A stretch of 33,385 bases of DNA from an uncultured Collinsella sp. (GTDB taxonomy: Bacteria > Actinomycetota > Coriobacteriia > Coriobacteriales > Coriobacteriaceae). The DNA lies in contig UQKM01000021.1 in assembly GCA_900541685.1 (NCBI GenBank), positions 1 to 33,385 on the forward strand, written 5' to 3'. Below, piece by piece: positions 7,613 through 16,511 of this stretch; positions within the stretch are counted from its first letter, which is position 1; every line of letters begins with the position of its first letter. The notes beneath the pieces were generated by a model that was not told the DNA's origin, searched no databases, and worked only from the letters and a program-made list of their open reading frames with translations. The translations under genes and the position numbers were made by a program.

Positions 7613-8689
7613 ATGGCATTCGATCCCATTCAAGAGGATTGCCATCGCCTCGTTCTTGAGGCCTTGCGCCGCGACAATATCCCGCTCACCGATGGCACCG
7701 CCGTAGAGCGTCTGATGGAACAATTCACCCGCAACCCCGCGCCGCTCATCGTGCATGATCGCGACCGCGCCGGACATCTGATTGCCAAGGTGGTCGAGGC
7801 TGTCGACTACCGCATTCCCTTTATCCCCGACGATGCCCAAGCCGAGCAGGAAGAGGCCGCTGCCGAGAACATGCTTCGCGAGGCCGCCGCGCTCGATCCG
7901 ACCAACTGGGATGCCCAGCGCATGCTGACGGCCCTCACCGCCGACTCCAACGAGGAATACGTACAGTACCTGGTATCCAAGCGCGATGAAGTCGAGCATG
8001 ACCTGGCGTTCAAGATCGCCTCGGCGCAGGACCCCTATGAGCGCGAGGCCGCGGGCGACCTTATGCGCCGCCCCTACCTGCGCTGGCTTGCCGCCCTTGC
8101 ATCGCGCGCCCTCATTAGCGGACGCTATCGCATGTCGCTCGAAGCTGCAAACCGCAGCCTCGACTTTGCCCCCAACGATCCGGCCGGCGTCCGCCACACC
8201 GCGATGCTCGCCATGGCGAAGCTCGAATACCCTGCCGAGGAGCTCAAGCGCTTTCGCTCTGCCCACTCCGTCCCCTATCTCGCCAACACGCCGCTGCGTC
8301 GTCGTCCCAAGGACGCGGAGCGCGACTTGGACCCGTGGACGCTCATCGCACTGATGAGCGCAGCCTGGCGCGAGCTGGACTACGAGGGTGCCGAGCACTA
8401 CTTGCGCATCCTTGCACGCTCGTGCCCGCACGCGGCCGAGGCACTCTACTTCCAAACCGAGTTTCCCGATGGCGTCTATGCCCGCGTCAACGTGGGTGCA
8501 GGCTCCACCGACGAGCTCGTCCTTGCACTCTCCGAGGCGACGCCGGTACTGCAGGAGGGCCTGGGCGCTCCCGACAACGCCAGCTTTGCCGCCTGGGTCG
8601 CCACCAACGACATCGTGCGTTCCCAGATCGACGAGCGCATCCTGCGCGCAGCCGAGCAGGGGCTTCCATTTAAGGGAGGAGACCTCTAA
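7613..8689 (+). CDS. Helical-repeat (TPR-like) protein of unknown function, first of a coupled pair
   Basis: A 358-residue soluble protein. The ATG at 7613 follows an ideal AAAGGAGG at 5 bases. It is Ala/Leu/Glu-rich and almost entirely predicted helix. Segments such as AEQEEAAAENMLREAAALDPTN, SGRYRMSLEAANRSLDFAPNDP and DYEGAEHYLRILARSCPHAAEAL have the A-A-x-x-x-L-x-L-x-P-x-D/N pattern of tetratricopeptide repeats. There is no catalytic motif, signal peptide or membrane span. The next gene starts on the last base of this one's stop codon (TAATG), so translation is coupled and the two products probably act together. Their common location directly upstream of MurT-GatD hints at a cell-envelope or division-related role, but this is only context. 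Confidence 0.8.
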   Translation: MAFDPIQEDCHRLVLEALRRDNIPLTDGTAVERLMEQFTRNPAPLIVHDRDRAGHLIAKVVEAVDYRIPFIPDDAQAEQEEAAAENMLREAAALDPTNWDAQRMLTALTADSNEEYVQYLVSKRDEVEHDLAFKIASAQDPYEREAAGDLMRRPYLRWLAALASRALISGRYRMSLEAANRSLDFAPNDPAGVRHTAMLAMAKLEYPAEELKRFRSAHSVPYLANTPLRRRPKDAERDLDPWTLIALMSAAWRELDYEGAEHYLRILARSCPHAAEALYFQTEFPDGVYARVNVGAGSTDELVLALSEATPVLQEGLGAPDNASFAAWVATNDIVRSQIDERILRAAEQGLPFKGGDL

Positions 8690-9732
8690 TGGATCCGAGC
8701 GTCTACATCCCCGCCTACCTGGAGCGCACCTATCTGGCGTCGCACCCCGAGCTCACCGATGCAGCACGCGAGCTTGTCCATAACGACATGAGCGCGAATC
8801 CCCAAAAGTATGCGCAGTCCGAGCATGCCCAGGCGCTGCTGTCCTATGCCGGTGTTCATCGCCACCTGCTCGACGAGCTCCATCGCATCGAGGACATGGG
8901 CAGCGACGAGGAGTTCGAGCAGACGCGCAATCGCCTGTTCGACGACATGCGCGATGAGCTGCTCAAGATTGTCCGCGTCGATGCACTGGCCGTCGACGCG
9001 CAGCTGCTCGCCATCATCCTGGCCGACACGCCCGTTGACGCTTGCCTGGGCGACCTGATGAAGCTCGAGGCGACCACGGCCGATTACCTGCAGCGAAGCG
9101 TGCCCGGGTTTGATATGGAGGCCCCGCACTACTGGGCCAATAATGTTTTGGCCGACGGTGTCACCGCAGCGGACCTTACCGTGAGCGAGCCGGCCCTTAT
9201 CGGGTGGCTCCACACACTCGAGGCCATCTCGCAGCTGTGCATGGCAAGCGCCCGCTACCGCGCTGCTGCCAACTACGCCCGCCGCGTCCTTAAGGCAGAA
9301 GGCTATCCCACCCGAGCTGCCGGCACCGTGTTGCTCGCTCTCGCTCGCCTGGAAGACCAGGACGGCTTTTTTGCCCTAGCCCACCAGCTCGAGGAACAGA
9401 TGGGGGCAGACGCACTCGAAAACTCTCCTTGGTACCTGCTCGCCCGCACGATTCTGCTGTTCAAAACAAACAAGATGCGCCCGGCGACGCGCGCGCTGCG
9501 TGAGTTCGCTAACCGTTGCGAGGGCGGCGCGTTCTTTTTGCTGAACCCCATGTATCAGACACCGTACCTTCCCTGCCGGCCCGAACCGCACGACCCCTGG
9601 GACCTTTCGCATCAGGCAGTTTGGGAAGCCGACGGCATCATCTCGGACACCCCCGACTTTGCCCCCTGGGCCAACGCCTGCGAAGATGTATCGCAGCTTG
9701 CCCAGGAATTTGCGCGCCGTTACGGCTTTTAA
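8689..9732 (+). CDS. Helical-repeat (TPR-like) protein of unknown function, second of a coupled pair
   Basis: A 347-residue helix-rich soluble protein whose ATG overlaps the previous stop by one base, with GGGAGGAG about 8 bases upstream. It resembles its partner in composition and in possessing TPR-like segments (ASARYRAAANYARRVLKAEG followed by TRAAGTVLLALARLEDQDG), so the pair may be distant paralogues. The C-terminal third holds a conserved-looking Pro/Trp-rich stretch (MYQTPYLPCRPEPHDPWD, then WEADGI) that could be an interaction surface. No enzymatic signature is visible. The MurT-GatD gene begins 45 bases later on the same strand without an intervening terminator, which suggests one three-gene transcript. 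Confidence 0.8.
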   Translation: MDPSVYIPAYLERTYLASHPELTDAARELVHNDMSANPQKYAQSEHAQALLSYAGVHRHLLDELHRIEDMGSDEEFEQTRNRLFDDMRDELLKIVRVDALAVDAQLLAIILADTPVDACLGDLMKLEATTADYLQRSVPGFDMEAPHYWANNVLADGVTAADLTVSEPALIGWLHTLEAISQLCMASARYRAAANYARRVLKAEGYPTRAAGTVLLALARLEDQDGFFALAHQLEEQMGADALENSPWYLLARTILLFKTNKMRPATRALREFANRCEGGAFFLLNPMYQTPYLPCRPEPHDPWDLSHQAVWEADGIISDTPDFAPWANACEDVSQLAQEFARRYGF

Positions 9733-9777
9733 CGGCGCAAACGCCACGACCATGTCATTCACGTTAGGAACGGCTTC

Positions 9778-11955
9778 ATGAACTTCCGCTCATCTCTCGC
9801 CTGTGCCTCGAGCGATATCGCCCGCTGGGGGCTGCGCTCCGTCCTTAAGCGCCAGGGCGGCGTACTCCCCGGCCGCATCGCCATGAAGATCGACCCCGAG
9901 CTGCTAAGCGACCTCGCGAGCCTGGTCGACCGCAGCGTGGTGATCACCGGCACCAACGGCAAGACCACCACCTCCAACCTCATCGCCGACGCCGTTGCTG
10001 CCAGCGGTGCTACCGTGGTGTGCAACCGTGCCGGCAACAATATGGAGCCTGGTGTGGTGGGTGCTCTGCTCGAGGCCCGCGGCGGCCTTAAGCACACCAG
10101 CAGTGGCAAGCGCGTAGGCGTTTTTGAATGCGATGAGCTCTACACTGTGCGCGTCCTGCCCAAGCTCAAGCCGACGTACTTCGTGCTGCTCAACCTGTTC
10201 CGTGACCAGCTAGATCGCTATGGCGAGATCGATCACACCCAGGAGGTCATCGCCCACGCGTTGGAGCTTTCGCCGGCAACGACGCTCATCTACAACGCCG
10301 ACGACCCGCTGTGCGCCTCGATTGCCGCGCGCGTTCCCAACGCGAGTATTGCCTTTGGCATCGACGGCGCCACGGGCACCGAGTCCGACCGCATTAGCGA
10401 CTCGCGCTTTTGCTCGCAGTGCAACGCCCCGTTGGAGTACGACTACGTACAGTATGGTCAACTCGGCGCCTACCATTGCCCCTCGTGCGGCTGGGCCCGC
10501 CCTGCGCTTGTCCGTCGCGTGACGGGCGTGGAACTCGGCTGCGACGGCTACGGCTTTGACCTTGTCTTTGGACCCGATACCGACGCACCCGCAACGCACA
10601 TCGCCACGCGCTACAACGGTCTGTACATGGTCTATAACGTTGCCGCCGCCTTCTTTGCCACACACGAGTTGGGCGTGAACACGGCGCTTCTACAGCCTAC
10701 GCTCGATGCCTATGTGCCTGCCGGCGGTCGTATGGGGCGCTGGGATATCGCCGGCCGCACCGTCGAGGCCAACCTGGCCAAGAATCCCGTAGGCTTCGAT
10801 CGACAAATCCAGTCCATCAAGACGGCAGGCGGCAGACTCTGCGCTTTCTTCCTCAATGACAACGACGCCGACGGCCACGATGTCTCGTGGATCTACGACG
10901 TCGACTTCGAGCGCATCGCCGATACCTCGGGGCTTGTCGCCTTTGCCGGCGGCACGCGTGCACACGATATGCAGGTGCGCCTCAAGTACGCCGGCATCGA
11001 CGCCGCCATTATCTCGGACGTCGCGCAGGCAATTGGCGCCATGGCAGACGAGGCCGCCGATGACACCTTCTACGCCGTCGCCAACTACACGGCCTTCCCG
11101 CCGCTGGTCAAAGAACTCGACGGGCTCAAAGGCACCGATGCAAGTTCGGTCGCCTCCCACGCCGTAACGCGCGCCGATGGTAGCGCTGTCCCCACCGATA
11201 TCGCGCCAGTCGAGCTCTCGCGCCCGCTGCGCATCGTCTACCTGTATCCCGATGCCCTCAACCTCTATGGCGACGGCGGCAACGTCATCGCCCTCGAGCG
11301 CCGCTGCGCCTGGCGCGGCATCCCCGTTCGCGTGGATGAGGTCCGCATGGGCGAGGTGCTCGATCTGCATGATGCCGATATCGTCATGATGGGCGGCGGA
11401 TCCGATCGCGACCAGCTAGCCGTGGCACACGAGCTGCTCGCCCAAAAAGACAAGGTCGCAGCCTATGTTGAGGACGGCGGTTCGCTGCTCGCCATCTGCG
11501 GCAGCTATCAGCTGCTCGGCCGTTCGTACTATATGGGCGAAAATCGCATCGAGGGCCTGGGCGTCATTGCCGCCGAGACCGTACGCGGCTCCGACCGCCT
11601 GATCGGCAACGTCGCCGTCAAGACCGACCTGGCACCCGAGCCCTTTGTGGGATTCGAGAACCACGGTGGCCGCACGCTTTTGGACGCCGATGCCACGCCG
11701 CTCGGAACGTCCGTCGTCACGGGCACCGGCAACAACGGCGACGATGGCTTTGAGGGTCTCATCTACAAGGGTGTCATCGGCACGTACCTGCATGGCCCGG
11801 CGCTGCCCAAGAACCCCGAACTCGCCGACTGGCTCATCGCGCACGCCCTCGAGCGCCGTGGCGACACACAGGCCGCCGCCCTGCTGCCGCTCAAACCCCT
11901 CGACGACACCTACGAGCACGCCGCCCACGACGCCGCCATGAAGCTCCTCTCCTAG
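9778..11955 (+). CDS. murT-gatD: Lipid II isoglutaminyl synthase, MurT-GatD fusion
   Basis: A 725-residue fusion of two proteins that are separate in Staphylococcus and Streptococcus. Residues 1 to about 450 are MurT, a Mur-ligase relative: P loop GTNGKTT (58-64), Zn-ribbon insertion CSQC (212-215) and CPSC (234-237), and the DNDADGHDVSW motif (361-371) preceding the C-terminal MurT domain. After a linker rich in Ala, Ser and Thr (about 450-480), residues 483-725 are GatD, a class I glutamine amidotransferase: nucleophile Cys574 in LAICGSYQLLG and His672 in GTYLHGP. The complex amidates the alpha-carboxyl of D-Glu in lipid II using glutamine and ATP, giving D-isoglutamine in the peptidoglycan stem at the cytoplasmic membrane face. 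Fusion should fix stoichiometry and channel ammonia. It follows the two helical-repeat genes and ends at a hairpin. Confidence 0.95.
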   Translation: MNFRSSLACASSDIARWGLRSVLKRQGGVLPGRIAMKIDPELLSDLASLVDRSVVITGTNGKTTTSNLIADAVAASGATVVCNRAGNNMEPGVVGALLEARGGLKHTSSGKRVGVFECDELYTVRVLPKLKPTYFVLLNLFRDQLDRYGEIDHTQEVIAHALELSPATTLIYNADDPLCASIAARVPNASIAFGIDGATGTESDRISDSRFCSQCNAPLEYDYVQYGQLGAYHCPSCGWARPALVRRVTGVELGCDGYGFDLVFGPDTDAPATHIATRYNGLYMVYNVAAAFFATHELGVNTALLQPTLDAYVPAGGRMGRWDIAGRTVEANLAKNPVGFDRQIQSIKTAGGRLCAFFLNDNDADGHDVSWIYDVDFERIADTSGLVAFAGGTRAHDMQVRLKYAGIDAAIISDVAQAIGAMADEAADDTFYAVANYTAFPPLVKELDGLKGTDASSVASHAVTRADGSAVPTDIAPVELSRPLRIVYLYPDALNLYGDGGNVIALERRCAWRGIPVRVDEVRMGEVLDLHDADIVMMGGGSDRDQLAVAHELLAQKDKVAAYVEDGGSLLAICGSYQLLGRSYYMGENRIEGLGVIAAETVRGSDRLIGNVAVKTDLAPEPFVGFENHGGRTLLDADATPLGTSVVTGTGNNGDDGFEGLIYKGVIGTYLHGPALPKNPELADWLIAHALERRGDTQAAALLPLKPLDDTYEHAAHDAAMKLLS

Positions 11956-11961
11956 CACCTC

Positions 11962-11996
11962 ACCACCACAAAGGGGACAGGCACCTTTGTGGTGGT
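11962..11996. repeat. REP-like palindrome, possibly also acting as terminator
   Basis: Perfect 13-bp arms, ACCACCACAAAGG and CCTTTGTGGTGGT, enclose GGACAGGCA. It begins six bases after the MurT-GatD stop codon and ends in TTTTCC, so it could terminate that transcript. The core AAAGGTGCCTGTCCCC (read on the minus strand) is typical of REP sequences rather than an ordinary terminator, and recalls the element at 4588-4652. Confidence 0.75.
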
Positions 11997-12055
11997 TTTC
12001 CAGTTTGCCAACGATATACGCGCCGGCAAAAAAGTCTGCTATACTCTTCCCCGCT

Positions 12056-12132
12056 GTCCCCATCGTCTAGCGGCCAAGGACGCCACCCTTTCAAGGTGGA
12101 TATCGCGGGTTCGAATCCCGCTGGGGGCACCA
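12056..12132 (+). tRNA. tRNA-Glu (anticodon TTC)
   Basis: A complete cloverleaf: acceptor GTCCCCA pairs with TGGGGGC (one G-U), the anticodon stem-loop CCACC-CTTTCAA-GGTGG shows anticodon TTC, and the T arm GCGGG-TTCGAAT-CCCGC is perfect. The 3' CCA is encoded. A TATACT -10 box (12040-12045) lies 10 bases upstream. A terminator follows. Confidence 0.97.
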
Positions 12133-12144
12133 CAAAATCTGAGA

Positions 12145-12175
12145 AGCCCGTTACCAATTCGGTAGCGGGCTTTTT
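12145..12175 (+). terminator. Terminator of tRNA-Glu
   Basis: An 11-bp stem (AGCCCGTTACC with GGTAGCGGGCT, one mismatch) and an AATTC loop, followed by TTTTT. Confidence 0.9.
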
Positions 12176-12179
12176 GCTA

Positions 12180-12229
12180 CCGATATGCCGGGATTCGAAC
12201 CCGACAGGGTGCGGATCCCGGCAAATCGG
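12180..12229. repeat. Inverted repeat carrying a reversed tRNA T-arm sequence
   Basis: Arms CCGATATGCCGGGAT (12180-12194) and ATCCCGGCAAATCGG (12215-12229) match at 14 of 15 positions. The left arm and loop read GGGATTCGAACCCG on the plus strand, which is the reverse complement of a tRNA T arm (GGGTTCGAATCCC). It lies 47 bases past tRNA-Glu but points the other way. No complete tRNA can be folded here. Confidence 0.7.
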
Positions 12230-12267
12230 CGGCAAAACGGACTCCAAAGCGTCCTTCACAAACAAAT

Positions 12268-12298
12268 AGCCGGGGCCCGCGCGATGCGGACCCCGGCT
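12268..12298 (-). terminator. Terminator of the glutamine synthetase gene
   Basis: An AGCCGGGG/CCCCGGCT stem extended by a near-complementary inner part, 29 bases past the stop codon of the minus-strand glutamine synthetase. Read on the minus strand it is followed by ATTTGTTTG, a modest U-tract. Confidence 0.7.
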
Positions 12299-12327
12299 CA
12301 ATACCGTGACGATATGTCAGTTACGCC

Positions 12328-14415
<2,088 letters not shown>

Positions 14416-14494
14416 ACGGAACTCCCTTCGTATCGGCACCGCGTGAGATGCGGTGTTGATTACTAACGAACGAGTCATAGCTTAGACTCGCCGT

Positions 14495-14532
14495 GTTTCC
14501 GCGACATTACCGTTATGTTGCTGTCGCGAAAC
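14495..14532 (-). promoter_or_regulatory. 11-bp-phased four-box array, GlnR-like, upstream of glnN
   Basis: On the plus strand the array reads GTTTC, ATTAC, GTTGC and GAAAC, each separated by exactly six bases (CGCGAC, CGTTAT, TGTCGC). On the minus strand this contains GTAAT-n6-GAAAC, close to the actinobacterial GlnR half-site pair gTnAC-n6-GaAAc, preceded by GCAAC at the same 11-bp step. The outermost boxes form an inverted repeat. The position about 80-117 bases before the glnN start suits an OmpR-type nitrogen activator. The regulator is inferred only. Confidence 0.45.
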
Positions 14533-14627
14533 CAATCAATGAGGTTACCGCATCGCGGCGGCGTTGCCGCCCTCAACAGCCAATCAACTGTATAAATTGC
14601 AGACCTCTCCCCATGGTTTAAGGGTAG

Positions 14628-14701
14628 TCAATTTGGGATGGGGCTCTATTAACTGGTATTTCGTATCAGATACCAGTCTTTATAGCCCCATCCTAGATTG
14701 A
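14628..14701. repeat. Long imperfect palindrome between glnN and metF
   Basis: Arms of 32 bases (14628-14659 and 14670-14701) match at 26 positions, with perfect blocks GGATGGGGCT and ACTGGTAT, around a 10-base loop TTCGTATCAG. The mismatches cluster in two internal patches. It may be a palindromic mobile element or a structured RNA. It is not followed by a U-tract in either direction. Confidence 0.75.
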
Positions 14702-14841
14702 CCGCTCTGCTATAGGGAATGTCGATAGCAAGGCATCTTTGATTGGTATCCCCGAATAGCGAGTGAAACTCCACCGTGACACAGTGGTGCTGTAGAATCC
14801 TTACAACACATCACACTATTACGTATCTAAAGGAGCACGAT

Positions 14842-15714
14842 ATGCGCGTCGACGAGGTTTTTAAGCAGGCAGCATCCCAGGGCACCGCACCCGTTTCGTT
14901 TGAGATGTTCCCGCCCAAGGGCGAGCTTACCCTCAACACGGCTCGCGAGGTGGCAGGCAATCTGTGCAAGCTTTCGCCGAGCTTTGTCTCGGTCACCTGC
15001 TCTGCCGGCGGCTCGGGCAATGGCGCCACCACCGCCCCCATCGCGCATATGATTACGAGCGAATTCAATACGCCCTCGGTGGCGCACCTCACCTGCGTGG
15101 GCCGCTCGCACGCCGATATCGTCGCCAAGATCGACGAATACCGCTCCGCCGGCGTAGAAAACATCCTGGCCCTGCGCGGTGATCTGCCCACTGGCGCGAC
15201 CGAGGATGACAAGCCCGCCTCGGACTACGCCTACGCCCGTGACCTCATCCCCGAGCTTGTCGACGCCGGCTTTTGTGTGGGCGCCGCGGCCTACCCCGAG
15301 GGCCACATTGCCTGTGAGGACCTCAACGCTTCGGTCGAATACCTCAAGCAAAAACAGGACGCCGGCGCGAGCTTCTTTGTGACGCAGCTCTTCTTTGACA
15401 ACGAGTGCTTCTACCGCTTCCGCGAGCTTGCCGACAAGGCGGGCATCACCGTGCCCATTACCGCGGGCATCATGCCGTTTATGGGCAAGTCGCAAATCAG
15501 CCGCATGGTCTTTATGTGCGGTGCGTCGCTGCCCTCCCCCGTCATCAAGATTCTCGCCAAGTACGAGAACGACCCCGAGAGCCTGCAGGCAGCCGGTGTA
15601 GATTATGCCGCCCGTCAGCTTTGCGACCTCAAGGAGCACGGTGCCGCCGGTCTGCACCTGTACACTATGAACCGTCCTGCAATCGCCGCAACCATTATGG
15701 AGCGCTTGGGGTAA
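14842..15714 (+). CDS. metF: 5,10-methylenetetrahydrofolate reductase
   Basis: A 290-residue flavoprotein that reduces 5,10-methylene-tetrahydrofolate to 5-methyl-tetrahydrofolate, the methyl donor for MetH encoded two genes downstream. The ATG at 14842 follows AAAGGAG by six bases. The family motifs are present: SFEMFPPKG near the N terminus (19-27, with the catalytic Glu21), SVTCSAGGSG, HLTCVGRS, ILALRGDLP for FAD/folate binding, and FFVTQLFFDNECFYRF. It is single-domain, lacking the eukaryotic regulatory extension. Its stop codon overlaps the start of the next gene (TAATG), so the metF-activation domain-metH operon is translationally coupled at this junction. Confidence 0.96.
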   Translation: MRVDEVFKQAASQGTAPVSFEMFPPKGELTLNTAREVAGNLCKLSPSFVSVTCSAGGSGNGATTAPIAHMITSEFNTPSVAHLTCVGRSHADIVAKIDEYRSAGVENILALRGDLPTGATEDDKPASDYAYARDLIPELVDAGFCVGAAAYPEGHIACEDLNASVEYLKQKQDAGASFFVTQLFFDNECFYRFRELADKAGITVPITAGIMPFMGKSQISRMVFMCGASLPSPVIKILAKYENDPESLQAAGVDYAARQLCDLKEHGAAGLHLYTMNRPAIAATIMERLG

Positions 15715-16502
15715 TGGAAAAACCGCACATCGATACAACCGCTGTCGAAGTGCCGGCCGACCTTGCGTCGCCGGCGCTTTATCGTATCGATGATGCCCAC
15801 CATCCCCGCGTCGATCGTGCCGAGATGCTGCGCTATCTGGGCTACGGCGGTCAGCAGATTGAGCCCGAGCTGTCGCAGCGTATTGAGCTTGTCGTTGAGC
15901 GTCTGGAACTGGACATTGAGCCCCGTGGCGTGCGCCGCGCATTTGCCATCGATGCCATGGGCGTGGACGAGCAGGGAGAGCCTTGCATTCGCTTGGTCGG
16001 CACCAACGTTGAGCTGCGCGGTCGCGACATCTATCGACATCTCAAAGACGCCCGCTTTGCCGCGCTCATGGCATGCACACTCGGCATGGACGCCGAGCGT
16101 CGTCTGCGCACCACGGGAGCCCAGCAGCCCCTGGAGGGAGCCGTGCTCGACGCCGCATGCTCTGCCTATGTAGAAGCCGCCGTCGAGCAGATGGACCAGC
16201 AGGTCAAGGCTGCGGCCGCCGCACACGGACTCGCCGGTAACTGGCGCTTCAGTCCCGGCTATGGCGACTGCCCGCTTACGGCCCAGCGCTCAATCGTGAA
16301 TGCGCTCAACGCCACGCGGCTCATCGGGCTTACCGTCACGCCGACCAGCCTGCTCATGCCCACCAAGAGCGTGACCGCGGTGATTGGTCTGTTTGACGGC
16401 GAAGTCCACGACGCCCAGAGCCGCCCCACCTGCAATATCTGCCGCATGCGTGAGCACTGCCGCTTCCGCGCCGCCCACACCACCTGCTATTCCAGCCATT
16501 AG
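15714..16502 (+). CDS. Stand-alone methionine synthase activation-domain protein
   Basis: A 262-residue protein homologous to the C-terminal AdoMet-binding activation domain of MetH, here a separate gene. The hallmark RFSPGYGDCPL (178-188) corresponds to the AdoMet-binding R-x-S-P-G-Y motif, and TPTSLLMPTKSVTAVIGL (209-226) to the conserved segment after it. The N-terminal about 130 residues form an additional helical part. The last 25 residues carry four Cys in C-x2-C-x5-C-x8-C (C240, C243, C249, C258), absent from E. coli MetH and probably binding a metal or Fe-S cluster. It should reductively methylate MetH cobalamin that has become oxidised, in trans. It is placed between metF and metH with one-base and nine-base junctions, which fits. 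Confidence 0.9.
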   Translation: MEKPHIDTTAVEVPADLASPALYRIDDAHHPRVDRAEMLRYLGYGGQQIEPELSQRIELVVERLELDIEPRGVRRAFAIDAMGVDEQGEPCIRLVGTNVELRGRDIYRHLKDARFAALMACTLGMDAERRLRTTGAQQPLEGAVLDAACSAYVEAAVEQMDQQVKAAAAAHGLAGNWRFSPGYGDCPLTAQRSIVNALNATRLIGLTVTPTSLLMPTKSVTAVIGLFDGEVHDAQSRPTCNICRMREHCRFRAAHTTCYSSH

Positions 16503-16511
16503 GAGCCATCG

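Larger units (their letters stand above)
14416..14841. other. 426-bp divergent regulatory region between glnN and metF
   Basis: No coding sequence is supported. The glnN-proximal part holds a small hairpin (GCACCGCGTGAGATGCGGTG), an 11-bp-phased motif array (14495-14532) and a weak -10 candidate TAAGCT on the minus strand (about 14480). The metF-proximal part holds a long imperfect palindrome (14628-14701) and a TAGAAT -10-like box (about 14794-14799) followed by AAAGGAG at 14829-14835. No clear cobalamin or SAM riboswitch could be recognised. Confidence 0.55.

Noticed and set aside
12180..12229. A second tRNA gene on the minus strand
   Set aside because: Only a T-arm-like stretch is present; no acceptor, D arm or anticodon arm can be paired with it.
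11960..12301. Minus-strand frame across tRNA-Glu containing PPAGFEPAIS
   Set aside because: This is the well-known spurious translation of antisense tRNA sequence and not a protein gene.
14628..14701. Riboswitch or T-box leader of metF
   Set aside because: The palindrome lacks recognisable SAM, cobalamin or T-box core sequences and no antiterminator/terminator pair precedes metF.
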